The translations under genes and the position numbers were made by a program. Under the pieces are notes generated by a model, which had not been told where the DNA came from, made no database searches, and worked only from the letters and a program-made list of their open reading frames with translations. This document shows, piece after piece, positions 16,901 to 26,227 of a stretch of DNA of 64,000 nucleotides (its first letter is position 1; every line of letters begins with the position of its first letter). Source of the stretch: Geminocystis herdmanii PCC 6308 (GTDB lineage Bacteria > Cyanobacteriota > Cyanobacteriia > Cyanobacteriales > Cyanobacteriaceae); NCBI RefSeq assembly GCF_000332235.1, contig NZ_CM001775.1, forward strand, positions 985,630 through 1,049,629. Reading direction: 5' to 3'.

Positions 16901-18600
16901 AGGGCGATGAGGTGACAACTTTCGGGTTGCGGATTGAGTAAGTTTCCTTCTCTACCGATGGTAGTTTCTGCGGAGGTAATAATCGCTTCCCTGATGGAGT
17001 CAATGGGAGGGTTGGTAACTTGCGCAAAAAGTTGTTTAAAATAGTCGTATAGGAGTTTGGGCTTATCGCTTAACACCGCTAAAGGGGTATCAACTCCCAT
17101 TGCACCTACAGATTCAACACCAGTTTGTGCCATAGGTACGAGTAACATCCGCAAGTCTTCAAAGGTATAACCAAAGGCTTGTTGTAAAGGAATGAGATCA
17201 TCATTATACAGGCTGGAAGCCTGTTCTACGGAAGGGGTTGGCAATTTGTCGAGGGTGTATAAATGTTCGTCTAACCATTGTTGATAAGGTTTTTGGGTGA
17301 TGATAGGATGCTTGACTTCCTCATCAGCAACGATGCGCCCTGCTTCCATATCCACTAAAAACATTTGCCCCGGTTGCAATCTTCCTTTAGATTCTACTCT
17401 TTCTGGCTCAATGGGCAATACTCCAGCTTCCGATGCCATGATGACTAATCCATCTTTGGTGACGATGTAGCGTGATGGACGTAAACCATTTCGATCGAGT
17501 ATAGCGCCAATTTGCTTACCATCGGTAAAAGCGATCGAAGCTGGTCCATCCCAAGGCTCGATTAAACAAGAATGGTATTGATAGAAAGCCTTTTTCTCCG
17601 CACTCATGGATTCATGCCCACTCCAAGGCTCAGGAATCATCATCATTACCGCATGGGGTAACGAGCGCCCACTTAATACCAACATCTCTAAAGCGTTATC
17701 GAAGATGAGAGAATCGCTACCTTCCATATTGATGATAGGCTGAATTTTTGCCATGTCTTCCCCGAATAAGTCGGATTCAAATAGGGCTTGACGCGCGTGC
17801 ATCCAGTTAGTATTGCCTCGGAGGGTGTTGATTTCGCCGTTATGGGTGATGTAGCGATAAGGGTGCGCTCTTTCCCAACTAGGAAATGTGTTTGTACTAA
17901 AACGAGAATGCACTAAAGCTAAAGCTGTTTGCAACTCAGGGTTATTCAAATCAAGGTAATATTTGCCCACTTGCTCAGGGCGCAACATTCCTTTATAAAC
18001 AATAGTACGACTAGAAATGGTGGCAGGATACCAATATTCATCAATTTTAGGTGCTTTAATGACGGAGTGCGATCGTTTTCTGATGACAAATAATTTACGC
18101 TCAAAATCAATATTATCAGTAATATTTGGATTTTTGGCAATAAACACTTGTTGCACATAAGGCTCACTAATTAAGGCACTTTTACCCAAATCCGAGTTAT
18201 CCGTAGGCACGTCACGCCAACCTAAGACTTTTTGCCCTTCCTCAGCGACTACTTGCTCAAATAATTCCCTAGCTTTCAATCTAGCGGTTTCATCAGGGGT
18301 TGTAAAAATCATCCCAACGGCATAGCTACCGACTTCGGGTAAAGTAATCCCCAATTTTTGGGCTTCCTTGCTCATAAATTCATGGGGTAACTGCATTAAA
18401 ATACCTGCACCGTCTCCAGTGTTAGGCTCTGCACCACAACCACCTCTATGATCTAAATTGATTAAAATGGTTAAGGCTTGTTGTACGATTTCATGGGATT
18501 TTTTCCCGTATTTATTAACCACGAAACCCACACCACAGGCATCGTGTTCATTTTGTGGATCGTATAATCCTTGTTTTTCTGGTATTAAACTATAAGTCAT
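13972..18600 (-). CDS. gltB: Glutamate synthase large subunit
   Basis: A 1542-residue enzyme that makes two glutamates from glutamine and 2-oxoglutarate. The N-terminal glutaminase domain follows a 21-residue propeptide; the mature protein would start at Cys22 in EHDACGVGF. The central and FMN-binding domains follow, with the 3Fe-4S cysteines in [16 protein letters not shown] (about 1140-1155), then the GXGXG beta-helix end. The start region [18 protein letters not shown] looks more like the NAD(P)H type than the ferredoxin type, but I cannot settle this; no gltD is present. An inserted peptide sits near residue 590. Confidence 0.93.
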   Translation of the reverse strand: MTYSLIPEKQGLYDPQNEHDACGVGFVVNKYGKKSHEIVQQALTILINLDHRGGCGAEPNTGDGAGILMQLPHEFMSKEAQKLGITLPEVGSYAVGMIFTTPDETARLKARELFEQVVAEEGQKVLGWRDVPTDNSDLGKSALISEPYVQQVFIAKNPNITDNIDFERKLFVIRKRSHSVIKAPKIDEYWYPATISSRTIVYKGMLRPEQVGKYYLDLNNPELQTALALVHSRFSTNTFPSWERAHPYRYITHNGEINTLRGNTNWMHARQALFESDLFGEDMAKIQPIINMEGSDSLIFDNALEMLVLSGRSLPHAVMMMIPEPWSGHESMSAEKKAFYQYHSCLIEPWDGPASIAFTDGKQIGAILDRNGLRPSRYIVTKDGLVIMASEAGVLPIEPERVESKGRLQPGQMFLVDMEAGRIVADEEVKHPIITQKPYQQWLDEHLYTLDKLPTPSVEQASSLYNDDLIPLQQAFGYTFEDLRMLLVPMAQTGVESVGAMGVDTPLAVLSDKPKLLYDYFKQLFAQVTNPPIDSIREAIITSAETTIGREGNLLNPQPESCHLIALKTPVITNEELAKLKALTPPLVRGAGGDQTYQFKAHTISILFNPKDEVKGLEDALEGIFAEADKAIKEGCTHLILSDRGVDFNNAPIPALLAVAGLHHHLIRNGTRTLVGLILESAEPKEVHHFALLLGYGCGAINPYLAYETLHQMIEENLLTGVDYDTAVYNYIKSVTKGVIKIAAKIGISTIQSYRGAQIFEAVGLNQSIIDKYFTRTASRLQGVDLEVIAQETIMRHSHAFPDRQVNGHTLDVGGEYQWRKDGEAHLFNPQTIHTLQQAVQLGDYQLFKKYSQMINDHGKHYFRLRDLLEFKQRESIPIEEVESIENIMKRFKTGAMSYGSISKEAHESLAIAMNRIGGKSNTGEGGEDPERYTWTNEEGDSKNSAIKQVASGRFGVNSLYLSQAKEIQIKMAQGAKPGEGGQLPGKKVYPWIAKVRYSTPGVGLISPPPHHDIYSIEDLAELIHDLKNANREARINVKLVSEVGVGTIASGVAKAKADVVLISGYDGGTGASPRTSIKHAGLPWELGLAETHQTLLLNNLRSRIVVETDGQMKTGRDVVVAALLGAEEFGFATAPLVTLGCIMMRVCHLNTCPVGVATQNPDLRAKFTGDPAYTVNFMKFIAEEMREIMAELGFRTVDEMVGRTDVLEPKGAIEHWKAKGIDISPILYQPNVDPNMPRHCTTKQDHGLDQSLDVTTLLDLCEGSIEHGEKVKATLPIKNINRVVGTILGNEITKKHWEGLPEDTVHLHFVGSAGQSLGAFVPKGVTIELEGDANDYIGKGLSGGKIIVYPDKKATFPAEDNIIVGNVCLYGATSGEAYISGIAGERFCVRNSGVTAIVEGVGDHGCEYMTGGRVVILGSTGRNFAAGMSGGVAYIFDEKGDFATHCNTEMVGLETLDDASEIAELKQLITKHSEFTNSKKAQKILVNWEENIGKFVKVMPRDYKRVLQALKSAIDSGLTGDEALNAAFEANAQDVARVGGS
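16821..16850 (-). repeat. Palindromic repeat inserted in frame in gltB
   Basis: The palindrome CCCCCCTTACTAAGGGGGG (16830-16848) with its flank is the dispersed cyanobacterial element also seen at 59883-59922. On the gltB strand it encodes [12 protein letters not shown], an insertion between [10 protein letters not shown] and the next conserved strand [10 protein letters not shown]. The frame is kept. A degenerate copy in the same relative orientation lies in the kinase gene near 58190. Confidence 0.8.
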
Positions 18601-18853
18601 GATTGCTTCCTAAAAATGGTGTTGCTATTGAAACACGAAAAAGTTTTAAGCCTAGCTCTTTATTTCTTTTTACTCGTTTATCTACACATTATAGGAAGAT
18701 TTCTCGATCGAACCGCTTTTTTTGTCAGAAAATTAACATAAGATTAAGTTTTTTAAAGTTGAAGCTCGATCGATTGAAAATTTTGTTAGGTTGAAAAAGT
18801 GATTAAAATTTGTCTTGAAAATCATATAATTATTCAAAGTTTTTTCTAGCTCA
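18601..18853. other. Divergent spacer between gltB and cassette copy 2
   Basis: This should hold the promoters of gltB (leftward) and the a/b cassette (rightward). It contains several CGATCG sites. I could not pick out a convincing NtcA site (GTA-N8-TAC) or promoter elements by eye. Confidence 0.4.
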
Positions 18854-19198
18854 ATGGCTAATTTATCCCCAGAAACAATCACAAAAATATTTGAATTACA
18901 ACTCAGTATTTGGAATATTATTAATGAAACCACAAGCACAGAATATTCTCATTTAACACAATACGGAGAAAATGAAGCAACCATTTCTGATTTAGATATG
19001 TTGCAAAATACCAAAGAAAAAACAACGACTTATTATTCTCGCCTTTACACTTTATCATTAAGAATAGCGGAAACTCAACCGATAGCTTCTTTGGCTATGA
19101 TAGGCTTATTAGAGAAAACTTTAAACGAAGCCGAAGCAATAATTTCTGCTTCTATTGCAACTATTCAAGAAATAAAAAAGGATTGGAACTTATTATGA
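18854..19198 (+). CDS. Unknown helical protein, cassette gene a (copy 2)
   Basis: A 114-residue paralogue of the product of 8783-9124, starting MANLSPETITKIFEL and ending EIKKDWNLL. Conserved points are LSPE, GEN near residue 38, SRLYTL...RIAETQP near 65-80 and the DW end. It overlaps the following b gene by ATGA, exactly as in copy 1. Divergence between copies is large outside these points, so the duplication is old or the copies were acquired separately. Confidence 0.8.
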   Translation: MANLSPETITKIFELQLSIWNIINETTSTEYSHLTQYGENEATISDLDMLQNTKEKTTTYYSRLYTLSLRIAETQPIASLAMIGLLEKTLNEAEAIISASIATIQEIKKDWNLL

Positions 19199-19395
19199 GT
19201 AATATAGAAAAAACACCAAACTTAGAGAAAATCCAAGAAAGAGCAAAAAAAATGCAAAAAAATTGTCATCGTTGGGATGCGTTAATTTCTGTAACTGAGG
19301 ATTTGATTACTCAATTAGAGGAGGAAATTCGTCAACAGCCTAATTATATATATCGTTTAGAAAAAGCAAAAAATTCTCTTAATTTCACTGAATAA
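19195..19395 (+). CDS. Unknown small protein, cassette gene b (copy 2)
   Basis: A 66-residue protein, MSNIEKTPNLEKIQERAKK..., resembling copy 1 in the PN-EKI start, a lysine-rich helix, one Cys, and an acidic helix near residues 40-50; its C-terminal third differs. The ATG at 19195 overlaps the a gene stop. The conserved gene order and coupling in both copies argue that a and b act together. No family recognised. Confidence 0.75.
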   Translation: MSNIEKTPNLEKIQERAKKMQKNCHRWDALISVTEDLITQLEEEIRQQPNYIYRLEKAKNSLNFTE

Positions 19396-19596
19396 AACAA
19401 AAAATTTAATTTTTGTAACTTCTTTTTTTATAGCTATATCTAAGATAGTAATTTAAAATTTTCCCCAATTGAATTTTTCTAAATATCTTGTTTTGTACGA
19501 TCGACATAATTTCCTTGATAGTCAAATATTTTTAATAAAATTATCTCTAAATACCACTGACCTAAAATATAAATTTCCTGAATAACATTATCTCTA

Positions 19597-19858
19597 TTAA
19601 CTGGGATTTTGAGGAAACCAATTTTTTAGTGGACGATAGGATTCAACATAAAAACTCATAGGTGAATCCCAAATAAGTTGATCATTACTATCAAAACCAG
19701 TCATTAAAATTGTGGTTGTCCATGAACCATTAACAAAAGAAAGATAATAAGTTAGCTTTTCTAAAATATCTATTAATTCATCTATTGAAAAATCACTATT
19801 ATCTATTTTTTCTAATTCGCAAATATGAGTAATTCCATAGGTTTTATTCCGCCGTAAA
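19597..19858 (-). pseudogene. Fragment of an unrecognised protein gene
   Basis: The minus strand is open from about 19858 to TAA 19597-19599 without a start codon at its head. It encodes RRNKTYGITHICELEKI, then LTYYLSFVNGSWTTTILMTG and a FDSNDQLIWDSP segment. It looks like the C-terminal part of a real protein, cut off upstream where the SDR fragment begins. Only an internal ATG is available, so it is probably not expressed as such. Confidence 0.5.
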
Positions 19859-20104
19859 AATTGTAATATTTTTATGTTTGAATGCCAGTCTTAGTGATTG
19901 TACTGCCCCTCGTAAACCGAATTTAGATGCAGTGTTGGCAACTTCGGGGGATGCGCAGTTGTCAAAACCTGACAATGCACCGATAAATATGGCTCTTGGA
20001 TTGTCTGCTTGTGCCAGATTACCAGCTAATTTTCTGGTAATTTCGATAGGTGCGATCGTATTTACGCTAATAACAAATCTCGTTTCTTTATCAGAACTAT
20101 TCAT
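19844..20104 (-). pseudogene. Internal fragment of a short-chain dehydrogenase (SDR) gene
   Basis: From the ATG at 20104 the frame reads NTIAPIEITRKLAGN and ASPEVANTASKFGLRGAVQS, with the Tyr-x-x-x-Lys position of SDR enzymes replaced by Ala-Asn-Thr-Ala-Ser-Lys. It stops at 19844, where the rest of the fold is missing. The N-terminal Rossmann part is also missing; the upstream sequence is a C-rich repeat. It is a decayed remnant. Confidence 0.6.
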
Positions 20105-20142
20105 AAAATTATATTGCTCTGTAAATGCGTTTTTTTCCCTAT

Positions 20143-20196
20143 CTCCCCAACTCCCCATCTCCCCAACTCCCCATCTCCCCAACTCCCCAAATCCCC
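20143..20196. repeat. C-rich 8-bp tandem repeat (CTCCCCAA/CTCCCCAT)
   Basis: About six units alternate between CTCCCCAA and CTCCCCAT. It lies upstream of grxC and at the broken 5' end of the SDR fragment, perhaps marking a recombination site. Confidence 0.85.
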
Positions 20197-20261
20197 TATT
20201 CCTAACTTTGCTAAAATCGTTTACAATACTTAATATAAACGTTGATCTACCAATAAAAAAT

Positions 20262-20528
20262 ATGAGTGCAAAAGTCGAAATTTATACTTGGAGTAGTTGC
20301 CCTTTCTGTATTCGTGCTAAGGCTTTGTTAAAGCAAAAGCAGGTGGATTTTATTGAATATTGCATTGACGGTGATAACCAAGCTAGACGGGAAATGTCGG
20401 CAAAAGCAAACGGACGTACTAGCGTTCCCCAAATTTTTATCGATGATAAACATATCGGAGGGTGTGATGATTTACATGAGATTGAGGCAACGGGAGAGTT
20501 AGATGAATTACTGCAAGGAATTGCTTAA
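20262..20528 (+). CDS. grxC: Glutaredoxin 3 (GrxC)
   Basis: An 88-residue thiol-disulfide oxidoreductase from ATG 20262. A longer open frame reaches upstream to 19878 but overlaps the repeat and SDR fragment and is not family-like. The active site CPFC lies at residues 13-16, followed by TSVPQIFID with the cis-Pro and GGCDDL for glutathione binding. It precedes gshB by 43 bases, the usual cyanobacterial pair linking glutathione synthesis and use. Confidence 0.95.
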   Translation: MSAKVEIYTWSSCPFCIRAKALLKQKQVDFIEYCIDGDNQARREMSAKANGRTSVPQIFIDDKHIGGCDDLHEIEATGELDELLQGIA

Positions 20529-20571
20529 TCCTTACCCAAGAAATTACCTTCACTAATCCACAAAAAATAAG

Positions 20572-21540
20572 ATGAAATTTGCTTTTATTATAGACTCGAT
20601 CGAAAAATTAGACCCAACCCATGATAGTAGTGTTGCCATGATGGAAGCCGCACAAATGTTAGGCTATGAAGTTTATATTACCACGATCGAGCAGTTAAGT
20701 GTCGTTAAGGGCAAAGCCTATGCCCATTTATATCCTGTCACCCTCAAACCTGTCACATTAGTCGATAATCATTGGGTTGCGGAAGAAAATTGGTATTTAT
20801 TAGGAGAATCGGCTTTTTTACCCCTAGAATCTTGTTATAGCGTATTTATGCGTAAAGACCCTCCTGTTAATACTCCTTATCTTTATGCTACTTATATTTT
20901 AGACCTAATCGATCGTCAAAAAACTAAAGTTATTAATTCTCCTCAAGGTATCCGTAGCGCTAATGAAAAAATGTACGCTTTACAATTCTCTAGCGTCATT
21001 CCTGAAACCATCGTCACTCAAAGTAAAAAAGTTATCGCTGATTTCCTCGAAGAAAAAGAAGCAATTATCTTAAAACCTTTAAATGGTAAGGCAGGAGAAG
21101 GTATTTTATTCTTACAACAAGGCGATCGCAATTTTAACTCCCTCATCGAAATTAGTACTAAACAAGGGCAAGAGCCGATTATGGTACAAGAATATTTACC
21201 ATCTGCCAAAGAAGGGGATAAACGTATCATCTTGTTAAACGGTAAACCCATTGGTGCGGTGAATCGTATTCCTACAGGTAAAGAATTTCGAGGGAATATG
21301 GCAGTAGGAGGGAGAGTTGCTCAAACTAATATCACGGAAAGAGAATTAACCATTTGTGCAACCCTTGCACCAAAATTAAAGCAAGATGGTTTATTTTTTG
21401 TGGGAATAGACGTGATAGGGGGTTATCTCACTGAAGTTAATGTTACCAGCCCGACTGGCATTCGAGAGATCGATCGACTGAATAATGTTAACTTAGGTAA
21501 AGAAGTAATACTTGCCACAGAAATTGAAAATGGAGAATGA
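20572..21540 (+). CDS. gshB: Glutathione synthetase
   Basis: A 322-residue ATP-grasp enzyme that adds glycine to gamma-glutamylcysteine. The start MKFAFIIDSIEKLDPTHDSS is typical. RKDPPVNTPYLYATYILDL, LKPLNGKAGEGILFL (ATP-binding loop) and EVNVTSPTGIREID (metal and substrate site near the C-terminus) are present. It is co-directional with grxC and probably in one operon. Confidence 0.96.
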   Translation: MKFAFIIDSIEKLDPTHDSSVAMMEAAQMLGYEVYITTIEQLSVVKGKAYAHLYPVTLKPVTLVDNHWVAEENWYLLGESAFLPLESCYSVFMRKDPPVNTPYLYATYILDLIDRQKTKVINSPQGIRSANEKMYALQFSSVIPETIVTQSKKVIADFLEEKEAIILKPLNGKAGEGILFLQQGDRNFNSLIEISTKQGQEPIMVQEYLPSAKEGDKRIILLNGKPIGAVNRIPTGKEFRGNMAVGGRVAQTNITERELTICATLAPKLKQDGLFFVGIDVIGGYLTEVNVTSPTGIREIDRLNNVNLGKEVILATEIENGE

Positions 21541-21612
21541 TATTTACCGTCAATCGCTCTTGTTAGTCGCTTTTAAAATCAAAGGTTTAGACATAATACA
21601 TTAACTAAAAAG

Positions 21613-21628
21613 ACTATGAGGCAACCCC
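21613..21628. repeat. Short dispersed repeat (copy 2 of 3)
   Basis: ACTATGAGGCAACCCC, just beyond the stop of the GH10-like gene. See the copies at 3351 and 25097. Confidence 0.5.
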
Positions 21629-21636
21629 GGATGAAT

Positions 21637-22839
21637 TTATATGCGTCGTTGAGGCTCAAAAAATAAAGCCCGAACAACACCTTTGCGTAGGTTATCATTC
21701 TCCAGAGGGGCATTTTCCCAAAGAGTTTCGTAGTAGAAAAAAGCCACCCCTAAACGATGTCGTCTAGCTTGGCGCACTTTGTCTTCAATGAGGGTAATAG
21801 GAGTTGGTTTATTTCTCAATCCTGTTAAGATAGCCACTCCCGCAGGAATTTTTTGTCGAGCGGATTGTAATTGTGGACTTTTTAATTCTTTGACAAAAGC
21901 ATTCAAATCAGGGCGATATACTTGAATAATTAATTCATCGACAATGCCTAAATTTACCCATCGATGCCAATCTTGCAAAAATAAATTATAAGCCGTAGAG
22001 TAAGGATTCGGTGCGACAGAAAATATGGCGTTGGGTTTTCTGGCTTTCACCGCTTTATTGAGTCTTACCATGAAATCGGTGATTTTATCAGCACGCCACT
22101 TCATCCAAGCCTTATCTTTGGCATTAGCGGGGGGATTTTTTTTCGTTTCTTGTTTATACAATTCTACGGTATAGGGATCGTATCCGAAATCTCTTGGTAG
22201 CACAGTATGGTCGTCAAATTGGACACCATCAACGGGGTATTTTGTGACAACTTCTAAGACTAAATCGGTGATAAATTTTTGTACTTGAGGATGAAAGGGA
22301 TTTAACCACACGACTTGCCCAGCGGCGCTATCTCCAATTTTACTGCCATCACGGCGATTGGTTAACCAGCGAGGATTTTTGGTAGCTAATTCGGAGGAAG
22401 GAGTTGTCATGAAGCCAAATTCAAACCAAGGAATTACCAATAAACCTTGTCGATGCCCTTCTCTAACAATATCTCCGATTATATCTTGATTATGTAAGTC
22501 CGATCGAACTAAGGGGGGAATACCTGCACTTTCTGCCACTCGACTAGGGAAGGATGCGTAACCAGAGTTCCAAACGACTGGATAAATGGTGTTAAAATTT
22601 AGTTGCCCTAATTCTCTTAAACTGTTTTCCAGTTGCGATCGATCAATCAATACATCAGTATCATTTTTAGTTAACCATACCCCTCTAATTTCAGGGAAAA
22701 CCGCCTGACTCACTACTTGTTGCGGATTTAAAAAAACCACTAAAAATACTGAGACTAAAAATAAGATAATGGTTTTCCTTATTTTAGCTATCTTACTAAG
22801 TTTGATGTCAATGTGTTCGATCGAAAAAAGATGATTCAT
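21637..22839 (-). CDS. Secreted family 10-like glycosyl hydrolase (GHL10/YddW type)
   Basis: I chose ATG 22839, giving 400 residues beginning MNHLFSIEHID with a hydrophobic signal segment TIILFLVSVFLVVFLNP near residues 22-38. The mature part begins at EIRGVWLTKNDTD and has LNFNTIYPVVWNSGYA, VIPWFEFGF, DGVQFDDHTVLP and SVAPNPYST, all typical of the GHL10 (DUF187) family of TIM-barrel hydrolases. These act in the periplasm or outside the cell, possibly on envelope polysaccharides. The Asp in FDDH and Glu in WFEFGF are the candidate catalytic residues. Confidence 0.85.
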   Translation of the reverse strand: MNHLFSIEHIDIKLSKIAKIRKTIILFLVSVFLVVFLNPQQVVSQAVFPEIRGVWLTKNDTDVLIDRSQLENSLRELGQLNFNTIYPVVWNSGYASFPSRVAESAGIPPLVRSDLHNQDIIGDIVREGHRQGLLVIPWFEFGFMTTPSSELATKNPRWLTNRRDGSKIGDSAAGQVVWLNPFHPQVQKFITDLVLEVVTKYPVDGVQFDDHTVLPRDFGYDPYTVELYKQETKKNPPANAKDKAWMKWRADKITDFMVRLNKAVKARKPNAIFSVAPNPYSTAYNLFLQDWHRWVNLGIVDELIIQVYRPDLNAFVKELKSPQLQSARQKIPAGVAILTGLRNKPTPITLIEDKVRQARRHRLGVAFFYYETLWENAPLENDNLRKGVVRALFFEPQRRI

Positions 22840-23004
22840 AATCAAGATGTCAAAATTGTTCCTGATACATATTATCACCTAATGAATTTAACCTGAGTTC
22901 GAGGTAAGATTGTAATTTAAAATAATACAAAGCTGTCAATTTATAACAATGGCATTTTTAAAATTATCAAAACTATACTTGGCGAGGGTATAACTTGAGT
23001 TTGG

Positions 23005-23042
23005 TGAAGGTAGGCAAAAGGCAAGTAGGCAAAAGGCAACTG
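23005..23042. repeat. AGGCAAAAGGCAA repeats
   Basis: Four partial units of the GGCAAAA heptamer in a row. Similar stretches lie at 39900-39923 and near 47440. This is another STRR family, in the spacer between the glutaminase gene and the GH10-like gene. Confidence 0.75.
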
Positions 23043-23167
23043 TACATTTTGCAACATCAGATTATAACCTTGATGAGTATATAAGTAAGTGAGTAAAATT
23101 AATTGTATATTTACATTAAGAAAGGCAAGAAGCAACATGGTATTGAACTCAGGTTATTACAACTACT

Positions 23168-25012
23168 TTATTTTCTGCTAAGAATATTTACCCCTGAAAA
23201 ATTCTTAATTTCTGCACTATTTCTACGCAACTTTTTAACTAAATTCTTGCCTAATATCTCTAAAAGTTTTAGATAAATTTCGGGATAATTGTTAATTAAA
23301 ATCTTTAATTTTTCAAAATGCAATACATAACAAATCACATCATTATCTGCTACAATATTAGCATAACGATTACCTCGATCGAATAAAGCTAACTCTCCAA
23401 AACAAGTACCAGAAATATAAGTTGTTAAGCGTCTTTTTTTATCACCATTTAAGAGTTTTAAATAAACCGTAGCAGTGCCAGAAGCCAAGAAAAATATTTG
23501 ATTAGCTTCTTCTCCTTCAACAGTTATTGATTCTTTTTCTTTATAGATAATTTCCTCAAATAAAGGCTTTATAATCTCAATTTCTGGTGGAGTAAACTCT
23601 AGTAATAAATCCATTTCTGATAAGGATAATTTTTTATTTTTATCAATTTGTTTTGATAGATATTTTGATAGTAATAAGTTTTCACATTCTTCTAAAGCAC
23701 TATCTAAATCAACAGAAAAATTTACATCTAACCATCCTTTAGAAAGCAATGTTTTTATGATATTAGTATCAAAATTAGAAACAATTAAAGTAATATTATT
23801 TTTCAATAATTCTTCTTTAGTTTGATCTAGTAAAAATAACGCACTAGAGTTAACATTATTAATAAAATGACCATCAAGAATTAAATATTTGATTTCAGGA
23901 TCAAGGTTTTCTAAATAACGAAATAATTTCTCCATAGTGGAAAAATAAAGATCGCCTTGTAGCTCAAAAACTGCAATCTGCTTACCTTCTTTTTCTAAAA
24001 TCTCTTTTTCTGCTTGACGGCGTTGTTTTGTTGAAGAAACAATACTGCCATTATACTGACGATGAATTATAGAGTCTAAAAGAGTATGGGTATCAAAAAG
24101 ATGAAAATTGAAGCGACTTGATATATCTTCGCAAACCTTTAAACCACGAACACTATTGCCTAATTCATCTAAACGAGGGGAAAAAGTGCCAATGCCAAAT
24201 TGTCCGGGTAAGACGGCAATAATACCACCCCCTACACCACTTTTAGCGGGTAAACCAACTTTATATATCCATTCTCCTGAAAAATTATACATTCCACAAC
24301 TAGCCATGACACTAAGAATCGATTTGATAATATCTGGTTCAATTACTTGTTTTTTGGTGATGGGATTGATACCATTATTAGCAAGGGTAGCAGACATTAC
24401 AGCTAAATCTCTCCCAGAGACTAAAATAGAGCATTGACGAAAATAAAGTTCTAAATGTTCATCGATAGGTTGTTCAATCATCCCTGAGTTTAACTCTAAA
24501 TAAGCAATGGCACGATTACGATGCCCTGTTTCGCTTTCTGATTGATAGACAGACTCATCTACTGTTAAAGGATGCCCCACAAAGTCTTCAAATAATGTCA
24601 AAATACGGCTAAAACGCTCTTCGGCAGAATTACCTTTAATTAAAGCAGTAGTTGCGATCGCACCTGCATTTACCATAGGATTATAAGGGCGATTATTGAC
24701 TTCATCAAACACAATAGAATTAAAAGCCTCTCCTGTCGGCTCAACTCCTACCTTTTTCATTACTGCTGTAACACCATGATCAGCTAAAGCCAAACCATAA
24801 ACAAAGGCTTTTGAAATAGACTGAATAGTAAAAAGATGTTGAGAATCACCTACTTCATAAATTTGTCCATCAGCAGTACAAATAGCTATACCAAATAAAT
24901 CAGGATTAACTTTTGCCAATTCGGGAATATAACTAGCTGGGTTTCCTTCTGTTAAAGGAAGATAATTTTCATAAATATCTTGAATGGAAGTAAGAATAGG
25001 AGACAATAACAT
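23168..25012 (-). CDS. glsA: Glutaminase fused to STAS and cNMP-binding domains
   Basis: A 614-residue multidomain protein. Residues about 10-310 are a serine-dependent beta-lactamase-type glutaminase: QSISK (Ser65, Lys68), NAGAI and SGVGGGI motifs are visible. It converts glutamine to glutamate and ammonia. Residues about 335-440 resemble a STAS domain (FELQGDLYF, ILDGHFINNVNSSALFLL). Residues about 475-590 are a cyclic-nucleotide-binding fold (ASGTATVYL, GTCFGELALFDRGNRYA). Standard GlsA is near 310 residues, so activity here may be controlled by the added domains. Confidence 0.92.
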   Translation of the reverse strand: MLLSPILTSIQDIYENYLPLTEGNPASYIPELAKVNPDLFGIAICTADGQIYEVGDSQHLFTIQSISKAFVYGLALADHGVTAVMKKVGVEPTGEAFNSIVFDEVNNRPYNPMVNAGAIATTALIKGNSAEERFSRILTLFEDFVGHPLTVDESVYQSESETGHRNRAIAYLELNSGMIEQPIDEHLELYFRQCSILVSGRDLAVMSATLANNGINPITKKQVIEPDIIKSILSVMASCGMYNFSGEWIYKVGLPAKSGVGGGIIAVLPGQFGIGTFSPRLDELGNSVRGLKVCEDISSRFNFHLFDTHTLLDSIIHRQYNGSIVSSTKQRRQAEKEILEKEGKQIAVFELQGDLYFSTMEKLFRYLENLDPEIKYLILDGHFINNVNSSALFLLDQTKEELLKNNITLIVSNFDTNIIKTLLSKGWLDVNFSVDLDSALEECENLLLSKYLSKQIDKNKKLSLSEMDLLLEFTPPEIEIIKPLFEEIIYKEKESITVEGEEANQIFFLASGTATVYLKLLNGDKKRRLTTYISGTCFGELALFDRGNRYANIVADNDVICYVLHFEKLKILINNYPEIYLKLLEILGKNLVKKLRRNSAEIKNFSGVNILSRK

Positions 25013-25096
25013 ATAAACTCTACTGATTTTTTTTTGTCGAATGATAGAACGAATATTTATTAATCTCCATTCATTTTATATATATCAAAAGCACTT

Positions 25097-25120
25097 ACTA
25101 TGAGGCAACCCCTAATTATT
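25097..25120. repeat. Short dispersed repeat (copy 3 of 3), overlapping the deoC stop
   Basis: ACTATGAGGCAACCCCTAA, then TTATT. The part from 25112 encodes the end of deoC. The same eight final bases occur in copy 1. Confidence 0.5.
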
Positions 25121-25786
25121 CATGGTTTTTTGTTGTCTAACTAACTCAACTCCTGCCGAAGTGCCTAATCGGGTTGCCCCTGCATTTATAAGTTCGATCG
25201 CATATTGTAAATCACGAATACCACCAGAGGCTTTAATTTGTACTTGCCCTTTGGCAATGTTATTCAAGAATTGGACATCTTCCACCGTTGCACCGCCAAA
25301 CCATCCCGTAGAAGTTTTTAAAAAACTTACTCCAGCATCCATACAAATTTCGGCGGCCATTCTTTTTTCTGTGTCTGTTAAACGGGTTGTTTCTAAAATT
25401 GCTTTTACCACTTGCCCAGTTTCTTCACAAATGGAGGCGATTTCTTGATAAATTTGTTCTGATTTACCCTCTTTTAACCAACTAAGGTTAATTACCACAT
25501 CTAATTCCTCTGCCCCATTTTCCACAGCCTCTTGAGCTTCATAGAGCTTGGTATTAGACGTATTTGCTCCAGTGGGAAAACCAATGACGGTAGCCACTTT
25601 GGAAGGATGATTATGAAGCAATTGAGTGGCTTTTTTGACGGCTTGAGGATAAACACACACCGCAGGAAAATTATACTGGATTGCCTGATGACAACATTGC
25701 TCTAATTCTTTGGTTGTTGCCATCGGATTCAGTAGGGCATGATCTATATAATGGGCTATATCAATATCTGTAGCTGAAATTACCAT
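25112..25786 (-). CDS. deoC: Deoxyribose-phosphate aldolase
   Basis: A 224-residue TIM-barrel enzyme that splits 2-deoxyribose 5-phosphate into glyceraldehyde 3-phosphate and acetaldehyde. IDHALLNP at the start, [24 protein letters not shown] and FLKTSTGW (Schiff-base Lys) are in order, and KASGGIRD carries the second Lys. Full length for the family. It lies 99 bases upstream of the glutaminase gene on the same strand, and in line with DUF2973 upstream. Confidence 0.95.
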   Translation of the reverse strand: MVISATDIDIAHYIDHALLNPMATTKELEQCCHQAIQYNFPAVCVYPQAVKKATQLLHNHPSKVATVIGFPTGANTSNTKLYEAQEAVENGAEELDVVINLSWLKEGKSEQIYQEIASICEETGQVVKAILETTRLTDTEKRMAAEICMDAGVSFLKTSTGWFGGATVEDVQFLNNIAKGQVQIKASGGIRDLQYAIELINAGATRLGTSAGVELVRQQKTMNN

Positions 25787-25815
25787 TGTTTTTTGATCAA
25801 ACTGTTATGATTTAT

Positions 25816-26130
25816 TTAAACGTCTTCTTCACTAGGGATTGTTTGACTAGGGGAAGATTCATAGATAGAGTCGAGTTTTTGACGAGCATCTTCGACAGAT
25901 ACGGAACGGATAACTAATAATGGTTCATTAAAAGGTTTTCCTTGGGCATCAAATAATTCGGGATGACTCGATCGATATGTTCTATTTTGTGACGATCGTA
26001 CTGGTCTAGGAGTATCAGTCCATGAACCTCTTTGAGATTCACCACTAATAGTGATCAAACTACGAATAAGATTACTTATAGCAAAAAAAGCGATGACTGT
26101 AAACGCCAAAATATAGACTAAGTGTAACAT
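25816..26130 (-). CDS. DUF2973 membrane protein
   Basis: A 104-residue protein with one N-terminal membrane segment (MLHLVYILAFTVIAFFAISN) and a polar, proline- and serine-rich tail, containing HPELFDAQGKPFNEPLLVI. This fits the cyanobacterial DUF2973 family, usually next to DUF2605 as here. Function unknown; the narrow distribution in cyanobacteria suggests a role linked to thylakoid or plasma membrane. Confidence 0.8.
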   Translation of the reverse strand: MLHLVYILAFTVIAFFAISNLIRSLITISGESQRGSWTDTPRPVRSSQNRTYRSSHPELFDAQGKPFNEPLLVIRSVSVEDARQKLDSIYESSPSQTIPSEEDV

Positions 26131-26227
26131 TTAAACCTCCAAAAGTGGTAATAAATTAGGGTCTGAAAAATCTGAGGAATATTAAAAAGGGTGAAGTTCG
26201 ATCGAGGGGAATATCGAGCCGAATAAT

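Noticed and set aside
13972-18600. Ferredoxin-dependent glutamate synthase (glsF) as a firm call
   Set aside because: The N-terminal sequence looks closer to the NAD(P)H type and I cannot verify the ferredoxin loop; left as gltB large subunit with the ambiguity stated.
19878-20261. Long upstream extension of the glutaredoxin frame
   Set aside because: The extension has no family-like sequence, crosses the C-rich repeat and overlaps the SDR remnant on the other strand; ATG 20262 gives the normal 88-residue protein.
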